This document shows positions 44,466-53,982 of a DNA stretch of 64,000 nucleotides, in pieces (within the stretch, counting starts at the first letter, position 1; each line of letters begins with the position of its first letter). The notes beneath the pieces were generated by a model. The model did no database searches and was not told the origin of the DNA. It was given only the letters and a program-made list of their open reading frames with translations. This DNA comes from an uncultured Eubacteriales bacterium (lineage in GTDB: Bacteria; Bacillota; Clostridia; Oscillospirales; CAG-272). Location: positions 62,001-126,000 of the forward strand of contig CAOKER010000002.1 in the NCBI GenBank assembly GCA_948467545.1. Direction: 5' to 3'. Made by a program: the position numbers and the translations under genes.

Positions 44466-45449
44466 ATGGCATATAATAAAGATAATTATGTCAGAATTAA
44501 AGATGAGTTCTCGCAAAAACACCGTGATAAAATCAATGAGGCAGATGAGAGAAAAATACTGCTTGAAAGCAAGTATCCCGAACTTGCGGGAATTAATGCG
44601 GCTCTGCGCCTCACAGCCATGAAAATTTATGGGGCATTATTTATAGACGATAAAGAAAGCTTAGATAAAATAAAAGAGGAAAATGAAAAATATCAGCAGA
44701 AACAAATAAGCTTCCTTAAAGAGCACGGATACAGTGAAAACTATCTTCTTCCGCACTATGACTGCCCAATTTGCGAAGATCGCGGCGCTGTTGGTCTCAA
44801 TATGTGTTCATGCATGAAAAAAGCTTTGATAATGGCAGGATATGAAAGCTCCGGAATGGGAAATCTGATAAAAAACTGCTCATTTGATAATTTTGATTTA
44901 TCTCATTTTAAAGCAAGTGACAGTCTATATGAAAACATGAAAACGGTCTATTCAATTTGCAAGTGCTATTCGCATGAATTCACAACCGATTCTGTCCTTG
45001 TATGCGGAGGCTCTCCAAATCTAATAATGACAGGAGCTACCGGTCTCGGAAAAACACATCTTTCCGCCGCGATTGCAAAGGGACTTATAGACCGCGGATA
45101 TGATGTTGTATATGATACGGCTCTCGATATATTCTCCAAATTTGAAAGCGAGCGGTTCGGCTCCGAAAGATACAGTGAAAATAAAAAATCCGCATTGTAT
45201 TTTGACTGTGATGTTCTTATAATAGATGATCTCGGAACGGAAATAACAAATCAGTTTACAGCAATGATATTATTTAATCTTATAAATACAAGACTAAATA
45301 AAAAGAAAGCGATGATTATTAACACCAATCTTTCGCTTAAGGAGCTTCGAGGTCGGTATGCCGATCGGATTACCTCACGTATTCTCGGAGAATTCCGTCC
45401 GCTGCAGTTCAGCGGAACTGATTATCGTTCTATAAAGCTTAGAAATTAG
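44466..45449 (+). CDS. DnaC/DnaI-type helicase loader ATPase
   Basis: AAA+ loader that places the replicative helicase DnaB on DNA. The 327-aa protein has an N-terminal helicase-interacting region, a zinc cluster with C100, C103, C114 and C116 (CPICEDRG, MCSC), Walker A GATGLGKTH at 190-198, Walker B with LIIDDLGTE, and the arginine-finger region GRYADRITSRI. It follows the DnaD-like gene by 38 bp. The matching helicase gene dnaB lies 8.5 kb downstream in the same window on the opposite strand. Confidence 0.92.
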   Translation: MAYNKDNYVRIKDEFSQKHRDKINEADERKILLESKYPELAGINAALRLTAMKIYGALFIDDKESLDKIKEENEKYQQKQISFLKEHGYSENYLLPHYDCPICEDRGAVGLNMCSCMKKALIMAGYESSGMGNLIKNCSFDNFDLSHFKASDSLYENMKTVYSICKCYSHEFTTDSVLVCGGSPNLIMTGATGLGKTHLSAAIAKGLIDRGYDVVYDTALDIFSKFESERFGSERYSENKKSALYFDCDVLIIDDLGTEITNQFTAMILFNLINTRLNKKKAMIINTNLSLKELRGRYADRITSRILGEFRPLQFSGTDYRSIKLRN

Positions 45450-45466
45450 CGTGAAAAATTTTAAAT

Positions 45467-45579
45467 TACGTTAATCAAAGTACACTTTTTTGTCTTATTT
45501 GCTCCAACAGGTAAAATGCTAAGAATAGAATAATATAATAAATTGATTCGGAAATACGTAAATCAAGGTGTACTTTTTT
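45467..45579 (+). repeat. 25-bp imperfect direct repeats upstream of the GH3 gene
   Basis: TACGTTAATCAAAG-type sequence at 45467-45491 and 45555-45579, 21 of 25 identical, 88 bp apart, both ending in TTTTTT. They flank an AT-rich stretch with TATAAT (45534-45539). They may be operators for the glycosidase gene. Confidence 0.5.
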
Positions 45580-45654
45580 CACATTGGAAAGGCATGTTAA
45601 TAAATATAAAGGCAGTATAAACTCCAAATATGTTTGAAAGGAATATTCATAATT

Positions 45655-47811
45655 ATGACAAATGCAGAAATTGAAAAGAGAGTCGAAGAGCTGCTCTCGC
45701 AAATGACACTGGAAGAAAAAATCGGACAAATGAACCAAGCCGGCATGCCCCCGGAAGAGAGAGAGGACACAAAGGAACTTTATGAAAAGCTGAAACGCGG
45801 TGAAATCGGATCCTTTATAATGGCGGCTACCGCTACGGCAGGCAATGACGACACAGAAATCATTCCTGACGATATTTTTGCAAAGCTTCAGCAAAAGGCT
45901 GTAAATGAGAGCAGACTCGGTATACCGGTAATTTTCGGACGGGATGTTATTCACGGTCATCACACCGTGCTTCCGCTTCCTCTGGCGATGGCGGCTGCAT
46001 TTAATCCCGAACAGGTACGCTTATGCTACCGTGATATTGCTGCAGAAGCTGCAAGAGAGGGTGTTCACTGGTCATTTTCTCCCATGCTTGACGTTTCACG
46101 TGATCCCAGATGGGGCAGATGTGTCGAGAGTCCGGGAGAAGATCCTTATGTCGGTATGAAAATGGCTGAGGCTGTTGTCAAAGGCTTTCAGGGAGATGAT
46201 CTTTCAAGACCGGATTGTATCGCCGCATGCTGCAAACACTATATCGGATACGGCGCTTCCGAAGGCGGGCGCGATTATCATAAGGCAGAGATTTCCGATT
46301 ATACACTCAGAAATTATTATCTTAAGTCCTTTAAGGCTGCAGTAGACAGCGGCGTTCAGACGGTTATGAATTCTTTTAATGAAATCGGCGGTCAGCCAAC
46401 CGCTTCAAGTCATTATCTTCTGACCGAGGTGCTGAGAGACGAGCTTGGATTTGACGGGTATGTAATAAGCGACTGGAATGCTGTCAGTCAGCTTATAGAG
46501 CAAGGCGTAGCCGAGGACAGAAAAGACGCCGCAAGACTTGCCATAAACGCGGGACTTGATATGGACATGGTTGACAACTGTTATGCAGACTACGGTGTCG
46601 AGCTTGTCAAAGAAGGAAAAATCAAAATGGAAGTCATAGACGAGTCCGTAAGAAGAATTCTCAGAGTAAAATTACGTCTTGGACTGTTTGAAAATCCTTA
46701 CGTCCCGAGATTTAAAATCGACCTTAAAAAGCACGCAGAAAATGCACGTGCTTTAGCAAGTGAAACTCTTGTGCTTCTTAAGAATGAAAAGAACGTTCTC
46801 CCTCTCAGCCGCAGCTCTAAGGTTGCTTTGTTCGGACCGCTTGTAAACGAAAACCGAACGCTTCTCGGTACATGGACGCTTGACGGAAATCCCGACGACG
46901 TTGTAAAAATTCCGGACGCTTTCCTCGTACACCTGAATGAGAACGGAAGGCTCATCTGTCCGGATTCGGCCATGCAGGATGATCAGCTTTCCTATATTCC
47001 GCAGGCCGACACCGTCGTTCTCTGCCTCGGAGAGAGCAGCCGTTCAACAGGTGAAGCCAACTCACTTGCAAAAATCGAAGTACCCGAAGAGCAGATAGCA
47101 CTTGCAAAGCGTGCAAAGATTTACGGAAAACCGGTTATCGCAGTTATGTGCTTCGGTCGTCCTGTTGCCATGACAGAACTTGAACCTTATTGTGACGCGA
47201 TCGTCTATGCATGGCATCCGGGCACGCAGGCAGGAAATGCAATCGCAGACGTACTTTTCGGAGATGTAAACCCCAGCGGAAAGCTTCCGATGACAATGCC
47301 ACGCTGTACAGGTCAGATTCCGATTTATTACAATGCGCCGTCAAGCGGCAGAACCGTCAACGGATACTACGGAGAAGAAGGAAATTACCTTGACTGCCAG
47401 GGAACGCCAATGTATCCGTTTGGTTACGGTATAAGCTATACTGAATTTAAGCTGAGAGACATCGCCATATCCGATGCGAACGTTTCTATTTCCGAACTTA
47501 AAAACGGAAAAAAAGTTACAGTATCCGTTACCGTCGAAAACAACGGAAAATATGACGGAAAAGAGGTTGTTCAGCTTTATATACATGACAAAAAAGCCTC
47601 TATGACACGTCCGCTTCGCGAGCTTAAAGCCTTTGAAAAAATATTCGTGGAAAAGGGAAAATCTGCTGTGAGCAAGCTTGAGATCGGATATGATGAACTT
47701 GCTTTTTATAACGGCGAAAAGAAATTCGCTGTCGAGCCGGGTGAATTTGAAATTTTCATCGGTACCGACTGTTATGCGGACAACAAATTCACGCTTACAG
47801 TATCGGAATAA
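45655..47811 (+). CDS. Glycoside hydrolase family 3 beta-glucosidase-like enzyme
   Basis: Probably a cytosolic GH3 beta-glycosidase (no signal peptide), hydrolysing short beta-glucosides. The 718-aa protein has an N-terminal TIM-barrel domain with MTLEEKIGQMNQ, the substrate segment KHYIGYGASEGGRDY, and the nucleophile D273 in VISDWNAV. The alpha/beta sandwich domain follows, then a C-terminal fibronectin-III-like domain (VTVENNGKYDGKEVVQLYIH). This is the BglX-type layout. The start at 45655 has GAAAGG 13 nt upstream; an in-frame TTG seven codons earlier overlaps that site. Direct repeats upstream suggest local control. Confidence 0.92.
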   Translation: MTNAEIEKRVEELLSQMTLEEKIGQMNQAGMPPEEREDTKELYEKLKRGEIGSFIMAATATAGNDDTEIIPDDIFAKLQQKAVNESRLGIPVIFGRDVIHGHHTVLPLPLAMAAAFNPEQVRLCYRDIAAEAAREGVHWSFSPMLDVSRDPRWGRCVESPGEDPYVGMKMAEAVVKGFQGDDLSRPDCIAACCKHYIGYGASEGGRDYHKAEISDYTLRNYYLKSFKAAVDSGVQTVMNSFNEIGGQPTASSHYLLTEVLRDELGFDGYVISDWNAVSQLIEQGVAEDRKDAARLAINAGLDMDMVDNCYADYGVELVKEGKIKMEVIDESVRRILRVKLRLGLFENPYVPRFKIDLKKHAENARALASETLVLLKNEKNVLPLSRSSKVALFGPLVNENRTLLGTWTLDGNPDDVVKIPDAFLVHLNENGRLICPDSAMQDDQLSYIPQADTVVLCLGESSRSTGEANSLAKIEVPEEQIALAKRAKIYGKPVIAVMCFGRPVAMTELEPYCDAIVYAWHPGTQAGNAIADVLFGDVNPSGKLPMTMPRCTGQIPIYYNAPSSGRTVNGYYGEEGNYLDCQGTPMYPFGYGISYTEFKLRDIAISDANVSISELKNGKKVTVSVTVENNGKYDGKEVVQLYIHDKKASMTRPLRELKAFEKIFVEKGKSAVSKLEIGYDELAFYNGEKKFAVEPGEFEIFIGTDCYADNKFTLTVSE

Positions 47812-48003
47812 CCTGCCATCCTGCATTTTTAAAATTTTACAAATCAACGAAAGACGTCTCCCTCTTTATAATATGACCTCTTTCGTTTTCAGGTCTGTAC
47901 AATCTTCATCGGAACAACTTATGACGAGGTGTTCCCCATTAAATACCTATTCATTAAATACCACTTTGTTAAAGATTAAGCTGCAAAGGATAAATAATAT
48001 AGC

Positions 48004-48615
48004 ATGACAATCAAAGAAAAAATGCATAACTGTGAACTGTACAATCCGAGTGACGAAGAAATAACGGAAGAGCAGATGAATTGTCTGGAAAAGCTATATG
48101 ACTTCAATTCCACCCGACCTTCGGAAAGTAAAAAAAGAGCATCTCTTCTTAAAGAAATGTTCGCCGAGATTGGAGAAAACTGCTATATTGAGCCTCCGTT
48201 ACATGCAAACTGGGGAGGACGTCATGTACATTTCGGAAAATCAGTATATGCTAATTTTAATCTCACCCTTGTTGACGATACGCATATATATGTAGGCAGC
48301 CATACGATGTTCGGGCCTAATGTTACAATCGCAACTGCCGGTCATCCTTTGTTACCCGAACTTCGGAAAAAGGGCTATCAATACAATGCATCAGTACACA
48401 TCGGAAATAACTGCTGGATAGGCGCCGGTGTAATTATTGTTCCCGGCATCAGTATCGGAAATAATGTTGTAGTCGGTGCGGGCAGTATTGTCACCAAAGA
48501 CTTGCCTGATAATGTAATTGCAGTCGGCAATCCGTGCAGAATTCTCCGTGAGATAAGCGACCATGACAAGGAATATTTTTTCAAGGACAAAAAAATTGAT
48601 TACAATAATTTGTAA
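48004..48615 (+). CDS. Sugar O-acetyltransferase (Maa/LacA/NodL family)
   Basis: Hexapeptide-repeat acetyltransferase using acetyl-CoA to acetylate a sugar, typically maltose, galactoside or similar. The 203-aa protein has the N-terminal Maa domain (MTIKEKMHNCELYNPSDEEI), the catalytic H114 in ATAGHP, and a left-handed beta-helix with IGNNCWIGAGVIIVPGISIG and GNPCRILREI. Length is typical. It lies 190 bp after the GH3 gene on the same strand, suggesting a shared role in handling sugars. It is closed by a perfect terminator. Confidence 0.92.
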   Translation: MTIKEKMHNCELYNPSDEEITEEQMNCLEKLYDFNSTRPSESKKRASLLKEMFAEIGENCYIEPPLHANWGGRHVHFGKSVYANFNLTLVDDTHIYVGSHTMFGPNVTIATAGHPLLPELRKKGYQYNASVHIGNNCWIGAGVIIVPGISIGNNVVVGAGSIVTKDLPDNVIAVGNPCRILREISDHDKEYFFKDKKIDYNNL

Positions 48616-48623
48616 TATAAATG

Positions 48624-48669
48624 ATAACGAGGCAGGAAATTTTAAATTTCCTGCCTCGTTATTGCTTTT
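48624..48669 (+). terminator. Intrinsic terminator after the acetyltransferase gene
   Basis: Perfect inverted repeat of 18 bp around a short loop (48624-48662, arms ATAACGAGGCAGGAAATT and complement), followed by TGCTTTT. Confidence 0.9.
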
Positions 48670-48726
48670 AGCAGTATTCAAATTAATTAAATACTAAAGA
48701 ATAATTTATAACATTAAAAACTATCA

Positions 48727-49311
48727 TTAAAAGCCGCGAAGCTTAAGCAAGCCAAATATAGAATAATTTATAATATCGGAAATCTGGGCATCTATTCCTT
48801 CAGAAGCAATAAGCCGTCCGTTATTTGATATAATATTTTTAATACGAAAAATCTTTACTATGATTTGATCTGTAACAGAATGAATATGCATTTCTGTCCA
48901 TGCAGCGCCATAGTCGTGATTTTTACGTTCCATAAGTTTTTTTACATTATCAAAAGCCTTTTTATATAATTTCGTCATTTCCGCAGTATCTGCATGCCGA
49001 TACAATTCCGTGTTTTCAACAATTTCATCGGAATCCGGAAATAACTTCGGATTTTCCAGTTTCATGAGCAGGATAACGCCGTAATTTATTATGCCGATAT
49101 ATTCATCCTCACGCCCTTCCCTAACCAAAGAGATATCCCCGTTTTCCTCAAGTGTTCTTATTCGTCTCGCTTTAATCCACAGCTGATCGATAAATGATTC
49201 CATTCTGAAAAAAAGCCACGTTGGACCGTAATCTTTAGTTTTATTTTCAAACACCTCGACACATTCGGTTACAATTCTATCATAACAACCGTTTAATTTT
49301 TCCTGTTCCAT
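48727..49311 (-). CDS. DUF1599 (nucleotide-modification-associated domain) protein
   Basis: 194-aa protein containing the DUF1599/Nmad1-type pattern twice: KTKDYGPTWLFFRMESFIDQ near 24-43 and RKNHDYGAAWTEMHIHSVTD near 132-151, each followed by RI/RIKN. It is thus an internal duplication, as in full-length family members. The function is unproven; the domain was linked by others to modified-nucleotide metabolism. It is the last gene of the minus-strand block, about 250 bp after ftsH and separated from it by a terminator. Confidence 0.75.
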   Translation of the reverse strand: MEQEKLNGCYDRIVTECVEVFENKTKDYGPTWLFFRMESFIDQLWIKARRIRTLEENGDISLVREGREDEYIGIINYGVILLMKLENPKLFPDSDEIVENTELYRHADTAEMTKLYKKAFDNVKKLMERKNHDYGAAWTEMHIHSVTDQIIVKIFRIKNIISNNGRLIASEGIDAQISDIINYSIFGLLKLRGF

Positions 49312-49480
49312 AATTTTATTTTACAAGTCCTTTCTTTAAGGTTTGAATATAACTAAAAGCAAGATGCCCGCTTTCACGGAGGAAAAACTCCAAAAGCTTC
49401 TTTTATCCGCGATCCACGGTTCGATATACCATCCGGCAGCCTCATTACGGCGTATTTCGCCTTATTGAACGATACACAAA

Positions 49481-49516
49481 AATTTTGTCTGAAAGCTTGA
49501 ACTTTCAGACAAAATT
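49481..49516. terminator. Terminator after ftsH
   Basis: 15-bp stem AATTTTGTCTGAAAG / CTTTCAGACAAAATT with a 6-nt loop; on the minus strand the right arm runs into TTTTTGTG. It ends the yybS-to-ftsH direction of transcription. Confidence 0.8.
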
Positions 49517-49561
49517 AAAGGGATAAATATTCATTATATTATAAAGAATAATCAAATATTA

Positions 49562-51757
49562 TTAATCGTCATGTTTTTCTTTATCTTTTTCCGTATCACC
49601 TACAGAATCAGAAGAATTATCTTTCGGCTTCTTATCCGAATTACCCGAATCATCCGAATCATTAGATATTTCTCCGCTATCCGAATTCAGATTTTCGGTA
49701 GATACGTCATTTTCGGAATCATCATTTTTTTCTCTCGGGAATCCATCGTAATCCTTCTTAACACCTTCAGGACGATAAATTCCATATAACTTCTGCGCTT
49801 CGGCCTCTGAGCGTTTTCTTTCCTCTTCTTCACGGCGAAGGCGTTCTTCCTCATCTCGCTTTGCTTTTTCTTCGTTTTCACGGTTGCTTCTGCGTCGACG
49901 TTCGGAAAGCATCTCTTCAAGCTCTTCAACCGTAGGATCACCGGTCATCGCAGCTTTAAACTGCTCCTCATCCATAATTTCATCTTTAATTAGAAATTGA
50001 GCAACAAAATGCAGTTTATCCATCTTTTCACGAAGAATATCCTCAGCTTTTTTATATGCCGCTCCGATAATATTCTTTATTTCATTGTCAATTAATGACG
50101 CAGTTTCCTCGGAATAATTTCTGCCGGAGGAAAAATCTCTGCCGAGAAATACTTCATCGCTTGAATGTTCGCTGCCGTATACAATCGGTCCCAGGTCATC
50201 GCTCATGCCATATCTTGTAACCATATTACGGGCAATTCCGGTCGCACGCTGAATGTCGTTGGACGCGCCCGTTGAAATATCACCCATAATAAGCTTTTCC
50301 GCCATCCGTCCCGCCAATAACGTAACAATCTCATTCTGCATATCATTTTTTGACATGTAAGAACGGTCTTCCTTCGGTATAGACAAGGTATATCCGCCCG
50401 CGCCACGGCCGCTTGGAATAATCGAAATCTGATGTACCGGAGTTTCCGGCTGAATGGCAAAGGTTACAACGGCATGACCAGCTTCATGATATGCTGTAAG
50501 CTTACGGTCGCGTTCATTCACAACCTTGGATTTTTTAGACGGACCGACCATCACTTTAATCATAGCATCTTCAATATCGTTCATTCCGATAAGCGATTTA
50601 CCGCGCCGTGCGGCAAGAAGCGCCGCTTCATTTAAAAGATTGGCAAGGTCTGCACCTGTAAATCCGGTTGTACTCCGTGCAATTGTATAAAAATCAACAT
50701 CACGTTCAAAAGGTTTCCCCTTTGCATGAACATCGAGAATATCTTTCCGTCCCTGAATATCAGGATAGTTTACCGTAATCTGACGGTCAAAACGTCCGGG
50801 CCGCAAAAGCGCGGGATCAAGAATATCAGGACGGTTGGTTGCTGCCATTACAATTACTCCGTCATTAGATCCAAAGCCGTCCATCTCGACAAGCAGCTGA
50901 TTCAACGTCTGCTCACGCTCGTCGTGTCCTCCGCCGAGACCTGCTCCTCTATGTCTTCCGACCGCGTCAATTTCATCTATAAATATGATTGCCGCAGGAT
51001 GCTTTTTGGCTGTGTCAAACAAATCGCGCACACGCGAAGCACCTACACCTACATACATCTCCACGAAATCAGAACCGGAAATTGAGAAAAACGGCACGCC
51101 GGCTTCGCCTGCGACTGCTTTGGCAAGCAGCGTTTTACCCGTACCGGGAGGTCCTACAAGAAGAACGCCGTGAGGTATTTTAGCTCCAAGCTTGCTGAAA
51201 TGCGACGGATCTTTCAGAAAATCCACAATCTCCACAAGCTCTGCCTTTTCTTCATCCGCACCTGCAACATCGCGGAAGTATACCTTTTTCTTTTCATCAC
51301 TTCCGATTTTTGCCCGTGCTTTACCGAAGTTATTAAACTTTCCGCCTCGTCTCGACGCTTGATTCATTACAAAAACCCAAAGAACTATAAACAGGACGAT
51401 CATTACTATATACGGCAAGAAGCTTACCCACCACGGAATATCAATCGGAGCGGGAAGATCATATCTCTGAATAACTCCGCGTTCCGCCTGATCAAGCACC
51501 ATATCGTTCAGATCAAGATAATAAAGCTCAAGACTGCGGAGCTTATAGCTTACCATTGTATCGTCATTTTTGAGAATCGTCATATTATTATTTTCGTCGA
51601 TCTCAAATTCTTTGACTTCTTCATTTCTAAAAAGTTCGACAACATTGCTGTATGAGATTGTCTCTGTATCCATATCCTTCAGCAAAACCGAAGCGGCAAT
51701 CAATATCACAGCTGTAAGCAAAACCCAGAATATCAGGGCGCTGTAATTTTTTTTCAT
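49562..51757 (-). CDS. ftsH: ATP-dependent zinc metalloprotease FtsH
   Basis: Membrane AAA+ protease that degrades misfolded membrane proteins and regulators. The 731-aa protein has two N-terminal membrane segments (about 8-26 and 111-131) flanking an extracytoplasmic domain. Walker A GPPGTGKT is at 202-209, Walker B at about 256-262 (IIFIDEID), the second region of homology near 308-323, and the zinc site HEAGH at 424-428. The C-terminal 100 residues are a highly charged, serine/aspartate-rich tail, longer than usual. The ribosome site is AGGGGG 4 nt from ATG. It follows hpt by 88 bp in the conserved tilS-hpt-ftsH order. Confidence 0.97.
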   Translation of the reverse strand: MKKNYSALIFWVLLTAVILIAASVLLKDMDTETISYSNVVELFRNEEVKEFEIDENNNMTILKNDDTMVSYKLRSLELYYLDLNDMVLDQAERGVIQRYDLPAPIDIPWWVSFLPYIVMIVLFIVLWVFVMNQASRRGGKFNNFGKARAKIGSDEKKKVYFRDVAGADEEKAELVEIVDFLKDPSHFSKLGAKIPHGVLLVGPPGTGKTLLAKAVAGEAGVPFFSISGSDFVEMYVGVGASRVRDLFDTAKKHPAAIIFIDEIDAVGRHRGAGLGGGHDEREQTLNQLLVEMDGFGSNDGVIVMAATNRPDILDPALLRPGRFDRQITVNYPDIQGRKDILDVHAKGKPFERDVDFYTIARSTTGFTGADLANLLNEAALLAARRGKSLIGMNDIEDAMIKVMVGPSKKSKVVNERDRKLTAYHEAGHAVVTFAIQPETPVHQISIIPSGRGAGGYTLSIPKEDRSYMSKNDMQNEIVTLLAGRMAEKLIMGDISTGASNDIQRATGIARNMVTRYGMSDDLGPIVYGSEHSSDEVFLGRDFSSGRNYSEETASLIDNEIKNIIGAAYKKAEDILREKMDKLHFVAQFLIKDEIMDEEQFKAAMTGDPTVEELEEMLSERRRRSNRENEEKAKRDEEERLRREEEERKRSEAEAQKLYGIYRPEGVKKDYDGFPREKNDDSENDVSTENLNSDSGEISNDSDDSGNSDKKPKDNSSDSVGDTEKDKEKHDD

Positions 51758-51845
51758 ATGACCCCCTATTAAAAAGTTTTCTTCCTAACACGGACAGAAC
51801 CTTCATAATGCAGCTGACAGGTTATTTTAAGTCCAGCGATATTTT

Positions 51846-52400
51846 TTATTCATACACCGATTTTTTTAAAATTCCGATATACGGAAGTGCGCGGTATTTC
51901 TCATCATAATCAAGTCCATACCCCACAACGAACTCATCGGGTATTTTTTCACCGACATAGTTCGGTTCAAAATCAACCTCCCGTCGTTCGGGCTTATCAA
52001 GAAGCGTGCAGGTTCTCACACTTTTTGCGCCTTTCAGCTTCAAATACTCGGTAAGATAGGAGAGAGTTCTTCCGCTGTCAATGATGTCCTCTACTATGAG
52101 AATATTACAATCGGATAAATCGGCGCGGTGAATATCAAGAATAATATTAACTCTTCCGGAAGTCTTCGTATTTTTCCCATACGAGGAAACCTTCATAAAA
52201 TCAATCTCTACCGGAAGTGTAATACGCTTCATCAGCTCTCCCATAAATACAACAGAGCCTTTAAGTATTCCGAGCAGTACAAGTTTCGCCCCGTCATCCT
52301 TATAGTCATCGTCAATCTCAGCCGCAATTCTTCTCACAATGCCGTCAATTTTCTGTTCACTTACAAGCACTCTGTCGATGTCATCATTTATTATTGCCAT
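51846..52400 (-). CDS. hpt: Hypoxanthine phosphoribosyltransferase
   Basis: Purine-salvage enzyme making IMP or GMP from hypoxanthine or guanine and PRPP. The 184-aa protein has the PRPP-binding loop LIVEDIIDSGRTL, the GILKGSVVFMGEL segment, and the C-terminal FVVGYGLDYDEKYR typical of HPRT. It overlaps tilS by 10 bp and precedes ftsH, the order conserved across Firmicutes, where TilS and Hpt also cooperate to activate ftsH in Bacillus. Confidence 0.96.
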   Translation of the reverse strand: MAIINDDIDRVLVSEQKIDGIVRRIAAEIDDDYKDDGAKLVLLGILKGSVVFMGELMKRITLPVEIDFMKVSSYGKNTKTSGRVNIILDIHRADLSDCNILIVEDIIDSGRTLSYLTEYLKLKGAKSVRTCTLLDKPERREVDFEPNYVGEKIPDEFVVGYGLDYDEKYRALPYIGILKKSVYE

Positions 52401-53938
52401 AAAAGGTATTTTCCTTTCACCTGAAAATGTCTGCCCTGATTTTTTTCACAAATTATATTCCCGCAAACGTCGGGCGAGAGATAAAAAAGCTCTGCCCGTA
52501 AACATTTATCCAAATTTACGGCACAAAGACCGTCGCGCACGGCAACTCCCGGCACCCACATAACTCCGTCGTCGTCGCATACAAGCGGAATCGTGTTTCT
52601 TTCGGCGGGCGGTATCTTTTTCTGCTGATAAAGTTTTTTCAGACGTTTGTTCATTCCGCCGCTAAAAATACAGTCTCCGTCCGCTCTTCCTCGAACATAA
52701 ATATTCTTTTTTAGTTTATCAGAATTTACATAAATGTGTATAGATAATTTGTAAATATTTATGCGGCCTTTTTTTATATTTATCTCCCCGACTGACTCCT
52801 CCTCGGAAAGCTCGGTAAAATCATCGTCTGACGCGTCTTCCGTCGGCAGCTTCAAAAATATCGCTCCGCCTGTCTTTTCATCATCCGTAAGAAATGTCAT
52901 GCCCGGCGTAATTTTTATTTTCTCATCGGGTGAAAACACACCTTTTATACTAATATCCGCGCCTTCGGAAAATTCGATTCCGTTTCTTGTTTTCACCGCC
53001 GTAATCCTGCCCGGAAGAGATATTCTGTCCCAAAGCTTCCCGGTTTTGTAAAGCCCGAGAAGCGAATCAATATGAACGGCTTCCAGCATCACGCCATCAT
53101 TATTTGGGGAACAGCTCCGATATTCGTTTAACAGCCGCTCGCGTATTACGGCGTTCGGTACTTTCTCCGCACCGTATACGGAATCTGGCAGCTCGGCAAA
53201 AAGCTTAAGAGCTTCGCAATTCTCCGAAAAGCAACGCGACATTCTTGTAACGGAAGAAGCAACCGAGGGATTGATTTTCTTAAGCTCAGGTATAACAAGC
53301 TTGCGGATACGGTTTCTTGAATACTTTTCATCACTGTTTGTGCTGTCGATGACAAATGAAATCTTGCCGGCTTCGGCGTATTTTACAATATCATCCCTGC
53401 CGGTTTCAATAAGCGGACGTATAATCTTAATTTCATGTTCGTACCGAACGGGTGGAATTCCGCAAAGTCCGCGCATTCCCGTTCCCCTTGAAAGTCTGAA
53501 AATGACAGTTTCAAGATTGTCGTCGGCATGATGTGCGGTCGCTATGCCGTCATATCCGTTTTTCCTGCAGCACAAGACAAGCCGATTATAGCGAAGTTCT
53601 CTCGCCGCCTCTTCTGTCCCCATTCCATGTTCTCTTGCATAGTCGGGTACATTAACCGATTCGGAAAAATATTCAACCCCCAACTCAAGACAAACCTTTT
53701 TGCAATGAGCCTCGTCCCTGTCAGCCTCGGCGCCGCGAATTCCGTGATTGAGATGAAACGCGCCGAGCTTAATACCGTATCGGGCTGTCAATCCGTAAAG
53801 AGCATATAGAAGCACAGAGGAATCAACGCCGCCGCTGTAAGCGACAAGCAGCCGATTACCGCTTTCAATCATATTGTATTTGTCAATTGACGTCCTTACC
53901 GCGTCCTCAAAGCACTCGCAAAAATTTCTATTACCCAC
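52391..53938 (-). CDS. tilS: tRNA(Ile)-lysidine synthetase
   Basis: Modifies C34 of tRNA-Ile(CAU) to lysidine so that it reads AUA; essential. The 515-aa protein has the PP-loop SGGVDSS at 35-41, the HLNHGIRGAEADRDE segment, AHHADDNLETVIFRL, and the C-terminal TilS domain ending near RGRADGD and PPAERNTIPLVCD. Length is at the long end of the family. It lies 45 bp downstream of dnaB and overlaps hpt. Confidence 0.95.
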   Translation of the reverse strand: MGNRNFCECFEDAVRTSIDKYNMIESGNRLLVAYSGGVDSSVLLYALYGLTARYGIKLGAFHLNHGIRGAEADRDEAHCKKVCLELGVEYFSESVNVPDYAREHGMGTEEAARELRYNRLVLCCRKNGYDGIATAHHADDNLETVIFRLSRGTGMRGLCGIPPVRYEHEIKIIRPLIETGRDDIVKYAEAGKISFVIDSTNSDEKYSRNRIRKLVIPELKKINPSVASSVTRMSRCFSENCEALKLFAELPDSVYGAEKVPNAVIRERLLNEYRSCSPNNDGVMLEAVHIDSLLGLYKTGKLWDRISLPGRITAVKTRNGIEFSEGADISIKGVFSPDEKIKITPGMTFLTDDEKTGGAIFLKLPTEDASDDDFTELSEEESVGEINIKKGRINIYKLSIHIYVNSDKLKKNIYVRGRADGDCIFSGGMNKRLKKLYQQKKIPPAERNTIPLVCDDDGVMWVPGVAVRDGLCAVNLDKCLRAELFYLSPDVCGNIICEKNQGRHFQVKGKYLLWQ

Positions 53939-53982
53939 AGCAAGCTTCCATTCAACAATTACTCAATTACTCCGAATTTTTT

